Assembly: GCF_900168055.1 (NCBI RefSeq) | Contig: NZ_FUYS01000001.1 | Span: 558,001 to 622,000 of the forward strand | DNA from: Parapedobacter luteus | GTDB taxonomy: Bacteria > Bacteroidota > Bacteroidia > Sphingobacteriales > Sphingobacteriaceae | Direction: 5' to 3' | Length of the DNA stretch: 64,000 nt | Shown: positions 46,279-55,864 of the stretch, in pieces | Layout of the letters: the number at the start of each line of letters is the position of its first letter | Numbering within the stretch: the stretch's first letter is position 1 | Notes under the pieces: generated by a model | What the model was told of the DNA's origin: nothing | Seen by the model: only the letters and a program-made list of their open reading frames with translations | Databases searched by the model: none | Position numbers and translations under genes: made by a program

Positions 46279-49200
46279 ATGGATAAATCTTTTTACATTA
46301 TTCTTTGTTTTTGCTGTTGGGTAGCAACGGCAACTGCACAGCAGACCGTGACCGGGACGGTTACCAACCGTACCGACGGTACACCTTTACAACATGTGAC
46401 CGTTGTTATTCCGGAGACCGGTCAAAAAACGCAGACCGACGCCGAAGGCCGGTATCGGATCACACTGATGGACGCGGCCAAGCGGATCACGTTTTCGCTT
46501 CTTGGCTTTGCCGGCTCAACTCAGGAGATCGGCGGCCGGGCCGTAATCGACGTTGCGCTTGAGAGCGAGGCTATGGGGCTTGACGAGGTGGTCGTGGTTG
46601 GCTACGGTACGCAGCGGAAAATCGAGACCACAGGTTCGATTGCTTCCGTCCGGTCCGAGGAGCTTACCCAGATGCCGGTGACAAACGTGGCACAGGGCCT
46701 GCAGGCGCGGGTAGCGGGCGTGCAGATAAACCAAAACTCGGGGTCGCCCGGAGGTAACATCAGCATGCGGATCCGGGGAACGAACTCGATTAACGGAAGC
46801 TCGGAGCCATTATACGTGATTGACGGTATCCAGGTTTCGAACGGTGGGGGGGTAAACGACGTCAGTCCGTTGTCTACCATCAATCCCAATGACATCGAAT
46901 CTGTAGAGGTGCTCAAGGATGCCTCGGCGGCGGCCATCTACGGTGCCCGGGCTGCAAACGGTGTTGTCCTGATCACGACAAAAAGGGGCAAGGCCGGGGC
47001 CACAAGGGTAGACGTTGAGAGCTATTATGGTGTCCAGCAGGTTGCCAAAACCCTCGACGTGCTCAACGCAGCGGAATTTGCGCAACTGGAAAATGAGGTG
47101 TTCAAAGACAACTTTTATCCGGATCCTGCGTCCATGGGCGAGGGGATCAACTGGCAGGATCTGATCTTTCAGGATGCGCCCATGCAAAATCACCAGTTGA
47201 CGGTCAACGGGGGCAACGAAAAGACGCAGCTGGCACTTTCCTTCAATTATTTTGACCAGGAGGGAATTATCATTAATTCAGGCTTTGAGCGTTACTCCGT
47301 CCGATTGAACATGGATCACCGCATCAATGAACGGCTGAGGATTGGAAGCAGTATATTGGGTAGCTATTCGATAAACCATGGCATCAGCGCGGGTGCTACC
47401 GACCTGGGAAATGCGGGTGTGGTCACCGGTAGCGTGCTGGGTGCGGCATTGGGTGCGCCACCTACCCTGGAGCCTTACCGCGAAGACGGCAGTCTTTTTC
47501 CGTTTGCCGAACAGCGCGGCGGGCGGTACCGCGAGGTCGTGAATCCGTTGAATTTTACCGAGATTCTGCAACAGCGGACGCTCAAAAGAACATTGGGCAA
47601 TTTTTACGGCGAGTATACCCTGATCCCGGGGTTGACCTACCGTGCGTCATTCAACATTGACGTGGACGACCGGCTGTACGACACGTATTCCCCGCTGTCT
47701 ATTATCGCCCAGCAGGATATCAATGAAAATTCGGGCTCGGGGTCTAAGGATAACCGTGATTTCCTGAACCTGCTGCATGAGAGCTTGATTACCTACTCAA
47801 CACAGATTGCCGATGACCACTCCTTGAAGTTTACGGGATTGTTTGCTACCCAGTCGGAAAGTTACAAGCGCAACCTGCTGTCGGCTACGGGTTTCCCTAA
47901 CGATGCTACCAAGAATGAGGCGTTGCAACTGGCGCTGAACCGTACGGTGTCCAGCGAACGGACAAGACAGCGGTTGGATTCTTACATGGCGCGTGTGAAT
48001 TACGGATTCCGGGATAAATTCTTTCTGGACGTTACGGCGCGTGTGGACGGTTCCAGTAAATTCGGTGCCAACAACAAATATGGGTTCTTCCCGGCGGTAT
48101 CGGCTGCATGGCGGATTATCGAAGAGCCCTTTCTCCAAAATTTTAAACAATTGACCGACCTGAAATTGCGGGCGAGTTATGGTACCACGGGAAATGCTGG
48201 CGGCATATCGCCATACCAGTCTTTGGCGATGGTGGCCGCAAGCGGCGGCTATAATTTCAACCACGGATGGGAAACGGGCATTGCCCCAACGGGAATCGCC
48301 AATCCTGACCTGCGCTGGGAGAAGTCCACGCAGACGAATGTGGGACTTGACATCAGCTTATTCAACAACAGGTGGTCCATCGTGGCCGACTACTACCATA
48401 AGCGCACGGAAGACCTCCTGTTTGTGAAGGCGTTGCCCTTGTCTTCGGGCTATGGGGAAATAACGGGCAACTATGCTTCGCTGGAAAACCGGGGGTTCGA
48501 ACTGGCAACTAATGCTGTGCTTGTTGATTCCGATTTCCGCTGGTCCGTATCGGCCAACATCACCGCAAACCGCAATAAAGTGCTGAACCTGGATGGTGGC
48601 ACAACCGATGAGCGGTTTATCACCAATTATACCCTTTTAAAGGTCGGCGAGCCGCTGGGTGTCTTTAAAACCTACGTTTTTGATGGCATCAACCAAACCG
48701 GGGAGACCATCATTCCCGGGTATGATGGGCGCCTGGGCGGTCACAAGGTGCGTGACATCGACGGCGATGGCGACATCGATACCGATGATCAGGTGATTAC
48801 GGGAGACCCGAATCCGAATTTTATCTTCGGCTTCTCGACCAACTTCAACTACAAAAACTTTGATCTGAGTGTGCTGCTTTCCGGAACGTACGGAAACGAC
48901 ATCTATAACATCAGCCGGCTCTCGTTTGAAAATCCGCTGGGCCAACGCAACTTGCTGAAAGGCATGGTAAACCGGTGGACACCGGAGAATCCCAGCAACC
49001 AATATGTGAGTCCGTTTGTGGCGGGTCGGCTGCCGATATCCGATTATGCGATGGAGGATGGTTCGTACCTGCGGATAAGGAATATCAATTTAGGCTACAC
49101 CTTCCAAGGTATAGGTAAAATCAGCAGGATCCGGCTGTACGTGAGCGCGAATAATCTCTTTACGTTCACGGACTATTCCGGCTTTGATCCGGAAGTAAAT

Positions 49201-49293
49201 ACCTATGCAGGATCGAACACGACGATAGGTATCGACAACTTGGTTTATCCGCAGGCCAAGTCGTTTCTTGGGGGTGTGCAGGTGAGTTTCTAA
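46279..49293 (+). CDS. SusC/RagA-family TonB-linked outer-membrane transporter (third locus)
   Basis: A 1004-residue SusC transporter with a Sec signal peptide (about 1-20, ending ATAQQ), a carboxypeptidase-regulatory-like domain (about 22-95), the plug signature DEVVVVGYGTQRKIETTGS, and an intact barrel ending GGVQVSF. It leads a coupled operon of glycan enzymes and would import the oligosaccharides they act on. Expression is probably controlled by the divergent AraR-like regulator. The frame is clean. Confidence 0.95.
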   Translation: MDKSFYIILCFCCWVATATAQQTVTGTVTNRTDGTPLQHVTVVIPETGQKTQTDAEGRYRITLMDAAKRITFSLLGFAGSTQEIGGRAVIDVALESEAMGLDEVVVVGYGTQRKIETTGSIASVRSEELTQMPVTNVAQGLQARVAGVQINQNSGSPGGNISMRIRGTNSINGSSEPLYVIDGIQVSNGGGVNDVSPLSTINPNDIESVEVLKDASAAAIYGARAANGVVLITTKRGKAGATRVDVESYYGVQQVAKTLDVLNAAEFAQLENEVFKDNFYPDPASMGEGINWQDLIFQDAPMQNHQLTVNGGNEKTQLALSFNYFDQEGIIINSGFERYSVRLNMDHRINERLRIGSSILGSYSINHGISAGATDLGNAGVVTGSVLGAALGAPPTLEPYREDGSLFPFAEQRGGRYREVVNPLNFTEILQQRTLKRTLGNFYGEYTLIPGLTYRASFNIDVDDRLYDTYSPLSIIAQQDINENSGSGSKDNRDFLNLLHESLITYSTQIADDHSLKFTGLFATQSESYKRNLLSATGFPNDATKNEALQLALNRTVSSERTRQRLDSYMARVNYGFRDKFFLDVTARVDGSSKFGANNKYGFFPAVSAAWRIIEEPFLQNFKQLTDLKLRASYGTTGNAGGISPYQSLAMVAASGGYNFNHGWETGIAPTGIANPDLRWEKSTQTNVGLDISLFNNRWSIVADYYHKRTEDLLFVKALPLSSGYGEITGNYASLENRGFELATNAVLVDSDFRWSVSANITANRNKVLNLDGGTTDERFITNYTLLKVGEPLGVFKTYVFDGINQTGETIIPGYDGRLGGHKVRDIDGDGDIDTDDQVITGDPNPNFIFGFSTNFNYKNFDLSVLLSGTYGNDIYNISRLSFENPLGQRNLLKGMVNRWTPENPSNQYVSPFVAGRLPISDYAMEDGSYLRIRNINLGYTFQGIGKISRIRLYVSANNLFTFTDYSGFDPEVNTYAGSNTTIGIDNLVYPQAKSFLGGVQVSF

Positions 49294-49326
49294 CCAGGTT
49301 TGACCGTTATTAAAATACAACAGGCA

Positions 49327-50820
49327 ATGAAATCGCTTAACAAATTATACAAAACCATGCTGTTCCTGGCTATTGGCTCGGGAATGTCAGCGTGCAAGCT
49401 TGACGAAACGATTTATTCGTCAATTTTTACCGAATCTTACTACCAGACCGCTTCAGACGCCGAAAAGGCGTTGGTTGCTGCCTATGGGGCGCTGGGTGGG
49501 CTATATGGCGGGCCGGCGGCTTTGCTGGTGCCTGACTTCAGCGATGACCAGACGTATCCGCGTGCGGTCGTGGGCCGCAATACGCTGACGTTGTTTACCG
49601 TGGAGCCTACCTACACCACGCAGCGGAGCCAGGGTAGGCTGAATGAGTCACCCCAGCAGATATGGACGTCCTGCTACCAGGGTATTGAACGGGCCAACTG
49701 GATCATCGCCAAGGTGCCCGGAACCCAGATGAATGAAACACGTAAGCAGGAGATCATAGGGGAAGCACATTTTCTACGGGCATTTTACCACTGGATGCTG
49801 GCCAAAAACTTTGGGGAGATTCCCGTCAAAATAGTGCCGAGCACCACAGAAGCCGAGGCTTACACGCCGAAAAGCCCGCTCAATGAGGTTTATGCGCAGA
49901 TCTATGCCGATCTGGACATGGCTTACAATGCCGGATTGCCTTCGTTTCCGGCAGTCGAGCCCGGCAGGCCTTCACGGGAGGCCGTCCAGGCGCTGCATGC
50001 AAAGGCCGCATTGTATAACGAAGATTGGGAGATTGCCCTGCAAAAAGCAGAGGCGATATTAGGGACGCAGACGTATTCGCTTATTGATGATGTGGTACAG
50101 CTTTTCCATCATGCAAATGAGGAAGAGGCGCGCAGGGAAATGATATGGGCCTTTGAAGTAGATGCCATCTCCCCGGGCAACGGTCACCAGATGGTGGGGC
50201 TGACGGGGCCTTCCGGCAGCGGGGGCGTTGAATATGCCCGTACTTCCTACGGTTCCATGTTTGCCTATATGGATTTCTTCAACTCCTTTGATCCGGCTGA
50301 TGAAAGGAGACTGCTGCTGGATACCACTTATCTGGACCGGTCAGGGAGGTGGGTGCCCCAACGGGAGATCACCCCGATTACGCCGGAGGGTGTATTGATA
50401 AAAAAATACCAGGATCCGGTCTCCACGACCAGTTCGACACGTAACCTGCCCATCTTCAGGCTTGCAGACATCTACCTGATTGCGGCAGAGGCGGAAGCGC
50501 GTCTTCATGGCCCCACGGCCAAGGCGTATGACTATGTGAATGCCATCAGGACCAGGGCTGGCCTGGGTGAGCTGCCGGCAGGGCTGAGCCAAGGTGATTT
50601 CATTGATGCCGTCATCCAGGAGCGGGCCTGGGAGTTTTTTGCCGAGGGCGACCGCTGGTATGACCTGACGCGTACGGGGAAATTCCTTGAAGTGATCCCC
50701 AACGCGGTAAATGACGTGTATCCGGTGAGGAACGTGCAGCCCAGAAACAGGTATTTCCCCATACCGCAGGATGAAATCAATGCCAATCCGGAACTGACCC
50801 AAAACCCTGATTGGAACTGA
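49327..50820 (+). CDS. SusD/RagB-family outer-membrane lipoprotein (third locus)
   Basis: A 497-residue SusD lipoprotein with signal peptide MKSLNKLYKTMLFLAIGSG and lipobox GMSAC, followed by KLDETIYSSIFTESYY. The C-terminus is the standard VIQERAWEFFAEGDRWYDL and YFPIPQDEINANPELTQNP. I place the start at 49327 rather than the earlier alternative codon at 49300, because the signal peptide begins there. It is the partner of the preceding susC, 33 bp downstream. Confidence 0.94.
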   Translation: MKSLNKLYKTMLFLAIGSGMSACKLDETIYSSIFTESYYQTASDAEKALVAAYGALGGLYGGPAALLVPDFSDDQTYPRAVVGRNTLTLFTVEPTYTTQRSQGRLNESPQQIWTSCYQGIERANWIIAKVPGTQMNETRKQEIIGEAHFLRAFYHWMLAKNFGEIPVKIVPSTTEAEAYTPKSPLNEVYAQIYADLDMAYNAGLPSFPAVEPGRPSREAVQALHAKAALYNEDWEIALQKAEAILGTQTYSLIDDVVQLFHHANEEEARREMIWAFEVDAISPGNGHQMVGLTGPSGSGGVEYARTSYGSMFAYMDFFNSFDPADERRLLLDTTYLDRSGRWVPQREITPITPEGVLIKKYQDPVSTTSSTRNLPIFRLADIYLIAAEAEARLHGPTAKAYDYVNAIRTRAGLGELPAGLSQGDFIDAVIQERAWEFFAEGDRWYDLTRTGKFLEVIPNAVNDVYPVRNVQPRNRYFPIPQDEINANPELTQNPDWN

Positions 50821-50825
50821 TCGCT

Positions 50826-51779
50826 ATGTGCAGACTGGTGTTGTTCATATCGATTGCTGCTGCTGCCAATGTAAATGCTGCGTATGCGCGGACGCCCCAT
50901 GCGGCCGATTCTTTGGCTTATCCCGTAAACGAGTATAACGGGATAAGCTATGAGGTCCGGCTGGTGCGTGACAGTGCCGGCATGCCCGGACATTACCATG
51001 CGCGTATCTTTACGCCGGTCTGTGACGACGATGTATGCAAGCCCGTGTATATAGACCTCTATTGGGACCTGCTGGGCAGCTATCTGCGGTATACGGTTCC
51101 GCTCAACGAGTCGCTAACCAAGATGGACCACGAGGAGTTCAAGCGGGAGGAATATGCGAAGCTGCACGAGATATTGGCGGACTCCAACTCGCTGCTGAAA
51201 GACTACGAAATGGAGGAGCTTGTGGAGTCGGCCACCAAGACTTCGCCGGGCGAGGTCGACGCGGTGACGGGGGCCACGGCAAAGTCCCTGCAGGCGGTGG
51301 TCATACCGGGAGCCCTGTATACGTGCTATACGCTTTGGCATATCGCTCATGGCCGCGTGGTGGATACCATTGCCAAGATCACCGATAGCTTGGTGGACCC
51401 ACCCTTGCTGCTGCATTTTCTGGAAAGCCGTAACCACCGGTATCAGTATTTTGCGTTGGATAAGGTGATGGACAACCAGGGGAATGTGGAGCCCGACTAC
51501 CGGGAACCGGTGATCAACCTGATCCGCAGCCCTAATGTTTTCCTGGCCGCCCATGTGCTGAAGCGGCTTTCCCCAACCTATTTTTCCGGTGAGGAACGGC
51601 AGAATTGGCTGTGGGAAACGTTCCTGGGCGGAAGCTACCGGCTGAAGCTGGGCATCTTGGACAAAATGGAGCAATTGCCGCTGACCAACGCGCTGAGAAC
51701 CCGCCTGGCGACGGATAAAGGTGATTTCAACGAAGTTATTGCAGAACGAATAGAACATTTACTAAACAGACAATCATGA
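50826..51779 (+). CDS. Exported protein with FMN-attachment-like motif
   Basis: I do not recognise this 317-residue protein by name. It has a signal peptide (about 1-21) and, at residues 145-154, DAVTGATAKS, which matches the pattern D-x-x-[ST]-G-A-T found where ApbE covalently attaches FMN in NqrC, RnfG and other extracytosolic FMN-binding proteins. The candidate flavin-bearing residue is T151. The rest after about residue 175 is helical, with HEAT-like spacing (LLHFLESRNHRYQYFALDKV, NVFLAAHVLKRLS). It starts 5 bp after susD, and its stop overlaps the ATG of the next gene, an exported FAD oxidoreductase. I infer a periplasmic electron carrier for that enzyme. A missing second half of the canonical FMN-binding domain would argue against this. 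Confidence 0.6.
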   Translation: MCRLVLFISIAAAANVNAAYARTPHAADSLAYPVNEYNGISYEVRLVRDSAGMPGHYHARIFTPVCDDDVCKPVYIDLYWDLLGSYLRYTVPLNESLTKMDHEEFKREEYAKLHEILADSNSLLKDYEMEELVESATKTSPGEVDAVTGATAKSLQAVVIPGALYTCYTLWHIAHGRVVDTIAKITDSLVDPPLLLHFLESRNHRYQYFALDKVMDNQGNVEPDYREPVINLIRSPNVFLAAHVLKRLSPTYFSGEERQNWLWETFLGGSYRLKLGILDKMEQLPLTNALRTRLATDKGDFNEVIAERIEHLLNRQS

Positions 51780-53575
51780 AGATACCACTGAATTTTATAG
51801 CCCGTTACTGCCTGCTGGCCTTACTGGGGGCACTGTCAGTGCACGTAAAAGCGCAGACCCAGGTTCTGGTGGAAGCCGAATCATTTGATGATCCGGGGGG
51901 ATGGGTGATCGACCAGCAGTCGTTCCCGGTTATCCAATCGTCGTACCTCATGGCGCATGGCATGGGAAGGCCCGTGGCGGATGCCACGACGACCGTCCGG
52001 TTTGAGCAACCCGGCACGTATCACCTGTGGGTGCGGACAAAAGACTGGGCACCGTTCCCGAAAGGACCGGGTAAATTTCAGGTGTGGGTGAACGGCAAGC
52101 CGGCAGGGGGCGTGTTCGGCGAAAGCGGTTCAGTGGACTGGAAATGGTATTATGGCGGTGAGGTGAAGGTTGATGAGGCTGCCGCTGAAATACGGCTGAA
52201 GGACCTGACCGGTTTCAACGGGCGCTGTGATGCATTGCTTTTCAGCACCTCCGGCAGTGAACCGCCGCAGGACTCTGCAGGGATGTCCGGTCTGCGGCGC
52301 GAGCTGCTCAGCCTGGACCAGACCCGGAAAGAAGCCGGGCACTTTGATCTGGTGGTTGTGGGTGGCGGCATTGCGGGTACATGTGCTGCTGTAGTGGCGG
52401 CGCGGCTGGGACTGAAGGTTGCGCTCATCCAGGATCGCCCGGTCCTGGGTGGCAATAACAGCTCGGAAGTGCGGGTGCACCTACGCGGCGATATTGACAA
52501 GAACCATCACCCCAAACTGGGCAGGGTGGTGCGCGAGCTGGATAACGGCGATCCGGGAAACGGAAATCCAAGTGGAAGCGACTATGGCGACAAACGGAAA
52601 CTGGACGTGGTCAGTTATGAAAAGAATATAGACCTGTATCTGAATACGCATGTTTACCAGGTGGAGATGGAGGGGGGACGGATTTCAGCGGTCATTGGCC
52701 GGAACATCAAGACCAACAGGGAAGTCCGGTTTACGGGTACTTATTTTTCCGATTGCACGGGCGATGGCACCGTGGGCTACCTTGCGGGTGCAGACTACCG
52801 CATGGGACGGGAAAGCCGGGCCGAAACGGGGGAATCACTGGCTCCGGAAAAGGCCGATGATTTTACCTTGGGCACGTCAAACCTCTGGGCTTCGCTGCCC
52901 GTGGATTCGGTGACAAGCTTTCCCGAAACCCCGTGGGCCTTGCCGTTTTCAGATGAGTACCACATAGATGAGGAACGGTCCGACTGGCAGTGGGAGACGG
53001 GCTTTGGCAACATGAACACCATTACCGAGGCTGAGAAAATCCGTGATCATAACCTCCGTGCGGTTTACGGCAACTGGTCATACCTGAAGAATAACAAGAC
53101 CGAGAAATACGGCAAGCGTGAGCTGGCCTGGGTGGCATACATTGGTGGTAAACGGGAATCCCGGCGCTTGCTGGGCGATCACATCCTGACGCAGATGGAC
53201 ATACAGGAGGGCAAGATGTATCCGGACGCCACCGTGACGGCCACATGGACCATTGACCTGCATTTTCCGCAAAAAGAAAACAGTCTTTATTTCCCGGGGG
53301 AAGAGTTTTTTGCCGGTACCGAACACATCCGGGTGGCGCCTTATACAATACCTTATCGTTGCCTGTATAGCCGCAATATTCCCAACCTGTTTATGGCCGG
53401 CCGCAACATCAGTACCACGCATGTGGCTTTTGGAAGTACCCGCGTAATGCGGACCTGCGGAATGATGGGTGAGGTGGTCGGGATGGCCGCGTCCATTGCC
53501 AAGGCGCACAACACAACGCCAAGGGGTGTCTATGAAGATCATTTGGACGAACTTGTGGCAATGATCAAGGACTAG
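51776..53575 (+). CDS. Exported FAD-dependent oxidoreductase with N-terminal carbohydrate-binding-like domain
   Basis: A 599-residue secreted flavoprotein. After a Sec signal peptide (about 1-25, ending VKAQT), residues 28-155 form a beta-sandwich that looks like a carbohydrate-binding module (VLVEAESFDDPGGWVIDQQ; GTYHLWVRTKDW). The FAD-binding oxidoreductase domain follows with VVVGGGIAGTCAAVVAARLG (about 192-211), DRPVLGGNNSSEVRVH, and C-terminal NLFMAGRNISTTHVAFGSTRV. The fold is that of the FAD-dependent oxidoreductase family Pfam PF12831, whose substrates are mostly unknown. Within this operon I infer oxidation of a glycan or sugar in the periplasm. Its ATG overlaps the stop of the FMN-motif gene. 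Confidence 0.82.
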   Translation: MKIPLNFIARYCLLALLGALSVHVKAQTQVLVEAESFDDPGGWVIDQQSFPVIQSSYLMAHGMGRPVADATTTVRFEQPGTYHLWVRTKDWAPFPKGPGKFQVWVNGKPAGGVFGESGSVDWKWYYGGEVKVDEAAAEIRLKDLTGFNGRCDALLFSTSGSEPPQDSAGMSGLRRELLSLDQTRKEAGHFDLVVVGGGIAGTCAAVVAARLGLKVALIQDRPVLGGNNSSEVRVHLRGDIDKNHHPKLGRVVRELDNGDPGNGNPSGSDYGDKRKLDVVSYEKNIDLYLNTHVYQVEMEGGRISAVIGRNIKTNREVRFTGTYFSDCTGDGTVGYLAGADYRMGRESRAETGESLAPEKADDFTLGTSNLWASLPVDSVTSFPETPWALPFSDEYHIDEERSDWQWETGFGNMNTITEAEKIRDHNLRAVYGNWSYLKNNKTEKYGKRELAWVAYIGGKRESRRLLGDHILTQMDIQEGKMYPDATVTATWTIDLHFPQKENSLYFPGEEFFAGTEHIRVAPYTIPYRCLYSRNIPNLFMAGRNISTTHVAFGSTRVMRTCGMMGEVVGMAASIAKAHNTTPRGVYEDHLDELVAMIKD

Positions 53576-53581
53576 GAAGGC

Positions 53582-55864
53582 GTGGTGTTGATAGTGCAAA
53601 AGATTTTGATTGCGCTGTGCTTGCTCCTGGGAGCGGCGGCGGCGCATGCGCAAGGCCAAGCAACCATCGCGCTTGCTCGGACTGGTTATACGCTTTATGT
53701 CGATACCACCACCATGGCCATGTGGGCGGAAAGTGCGCAAAAGCACATGCCTCGGCATGCGCTGGGAAATCCGGTCTTTTCCCATGTGACGGACACAGGC
53801 ATGCACGGCATCCGTGAGGGGCGTGTGCTGCAATACGGTGGCGACTCGCTCATCGCCCGTGTGACCAGCACGGCCGGCTTGACGGCCAAAATACGCCTCC
53901 GGCTTGGTGATGATTTCTTTTCGATGACGCTGACACCTGAGGGGGACGCCGCTGTACCGGAGCAGCTGTACCGCATTGACTTCCAGGCGGCACCGCTCAG
54001 CCCGGCATATGGGCTGGGAGACCACGGTGGCTTCGGCTCGAGTACCGATGTGACGGGATTCAGGGACGATGATTTCGGAAACCGTAACAACGAGCATCGT
54101 TTTATCTCCACGTTTACCATTTTCCCGGCCCACAACTTTGCGCAGGTACTGTTCAGCGAGCGGACCAATCGGGTGGCCATCACCCAAACGGAAAACAGGC
54201 TAGGCGTTGCCGCAGCGAAGGCCGCGACGATTTACTATTTTTTCGGTATGCCCAAGCAGATTTACCAGGCCTATAAACAGGTGAAGGCAGCGGAAGGTTA
54301 TCCGGATCTGAAGCCGAAGTACCGGTTTTTCCAGTTGGGGTATGAGGCATTCGGGTCGTTGGGATGGAACACTTACCAGTCTTCCGTGGAGCAGGACATT
54401 GCGGCTTATCTGGAGCGCGGGTACCCGCTGAAATGGGCGGTGGTGGGATCGGGATTCTGGAAGGGTGAGCGGCGCAAACCCACAGAAGGCGCTACCACGA
54501 GTTTCGGTATCTGGGATGACGCGGCTACCGCTGGCAGGAAGGATGGCCTGCCCAACCCGCGCTATCCGGATCCGCAGGCGTTCAAGGATTTTTTCAGGGC
54601 CCGGGATATCAGCCTCTTGCTGGGCTTGCGCATAAACTTCAAGGCCCCCGAGGAGTATGGGGGCTTCTATACACCGGAGAACGACGGAAAATATATGCAA
54701 GAAGGTCTTGCGAAGAACTATTTTATCGGCAGCGGAAAGCCTGAAACTTACCGGGTGAATTTTCCGCAGGGAAAGGTATTCCTGCTGGATGGTAAAAAGC
54801 CGGAGGCCGTGGATTGGTACGCGGCAGGGGCAGACCGGTGGGGAGTGGATGGGTTTAAGGAAGACCTGATGCTCTTTGATGGCAAGAAACTCGATAACGA
54901 TGCCAAGCTGAACAAGGTGAATGAAGCGTTGATGGAGCGCGGCTACTTGGTCATGGCCAGGAACAGTGCTTATTCGGTGGCGGGCGACATCCTCAGGCTG
55001 GAAGACACGAAGCACGGGTTTGACCAGGACCGACCGCTGATCAATGGCCTTAATTACGCGGCGAGCGGCGTTTCAGCGGTTTACCTGGATATTGTAGCCG
55101 GCAAGTACCTGGAGAAGCCCTTGACCGATGATCAGAAGCTGTATTTCGTCCGCAATGCGATGACCGTGGCCGTAAGCCCGGTAATGGCCATGGGATACGG
55201 GCCGTGGCACCTGGAATCCTCTACCTACGAAAACGCCGTGAAGAAGGCAGCCCATTGGCACGCGGCGCATGCCGCTTATATATACAGCGAAGCCGTCAAA
55301 GGTTATCACACCGGCTTCCCATACGCCATGACACCCCTTCCGCTGGCATTTCCCCATGATTCAGCCACGTACCGCTTAGCGGGAACGCAACGGCGCCAAT
55401 ATGCGTGGATGCTGGGGGAGTCCTTGCTGGCAACGCCGCTGTATGGCAATGATTATGCTACTGCCAAGACACGGAGTGTCTACCTTCCGGCGGGCAGATG
55501 GATGGATTATGAAACCAAACAGTGGTTCCAGGGCCCCACAACGCTGGAGAACTATGCTTTTCCCTTGGATAAGATACCGGTATTCGTTGGCGGCAAAGGC
55601 GTGGTCATCGAACAAGCCGACCAGCGTTACCACGCCCGGGTTTACCCGACATCGGATGAGCCGTTTACCTATCGCTTTTACTTCCCCGACGGTGAGCGTG
55701 CAGCCGTCATCCACAAATCTTTCGCCGGCTGGAAACCGGGGAAATACCGCATTGAAAACCGTGCAGCGGGCCAGGAACAGGTCATCGGGTTGGATGACCT
55801 GCAATCGTCGTTTTCCTTCCCGATAGAACCCGCTATGGAATATCACTTAACCCGCCTTGATTGA
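53582..55864 (+). CDS. Glycoside hydrolase family 31 enzyme
   Basis: A GH31 (alpha-glucosidase/alpha-xylosidase superfamily) enzyme of about 760 residues with a signal peptide (LIALCLLLGAAAAHAQ). The TIM-barrel nucleophile region is WGVDGFKEDLML, where D428 aligns with the nucleophile in the KTDFGE motif of related enzymes. The C-terminal YLPAGRWMDYETKQWFQGP and FPLDKIPVFVGGKG are typical GH31 features. There is no ATG at the expected place; GTG at 53582, 53585 or 53594 must start it, the last giving MQKILIALCLLL. It probably removes an alpha-linked xylosyl, glucosyl or galactosyl residue in the periplasm. Confidence 0.88.
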   Translation: MVLIVQKILIALCLLLGAAAAHAQGQATIALARTGYTLYVDTTTMAMWAESAQKHMPRHALGNPVFSHVTDTGMHGIREGRVLQYGGDSLIARVTSTAGLTAKIRLRLGDDFFSMTLTPEGDAAVPEQLYRIDFQAAPLSPAYGLGDHGGFGSSTDVTGFRDDDFGNRNNEHRFISTFTIFPAHNFAQVLFSERTNRVAITQTENRLGVAAAKAATIYYFFGMPKQIYQAYKQVKAAEGYPDLKPKYRFFQLGYEAFGSLGWNTYQSSVEQDIAAYLERGYPLKWAVVGSGFWKGERRKPTEGATTSFGIWDDAATAGRKDGLPNPRYPDPQAFKDFFRARDISLLLGLRINFKAPEEYGGFYTPENDGKYMQEGLAKNYFIGSGKPETYRVNFPQGKVFLLDGKKPEAVDWYAAGADRWGVDGFKEDLMLFDGKKLDNDAKLNKVNEALMERGYLVMARNSAYSVAGDILRLEDTKHGFDQDRPLINGLNYAASGVSAVYLDIVAGKYLEKPLTDDQKLYFVRNAMTVAVSPVMAMGYGPWHLESSTYENAVKKAAHWHAAHAAYIYSEAVKGYHTGFPYAMTPLPLAFPHDSATYRLAGTQRRQYAWMLGESLLATPLYGNDYATAKTRSVYLPAGRWMDYETKQWFQGPTTLENYAFPLDKIPVFVGGKGVVIEQADQRYHARVYPTSDEPFTYRFYFPDGERAAVIHKSFAGWKPGKYRIENRAAGQEQVIGLDDLQSSFSFPIEPAMEYHLTRLD

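Noticed and set aside
53078..54187. A 369-codon minus-strand open frame spanning the FAD enzyme and GH31 genes
   Set aside because: It overlaps two clear plus-strand genes and has no domain pattern; it arises from GC-rich codon bias.
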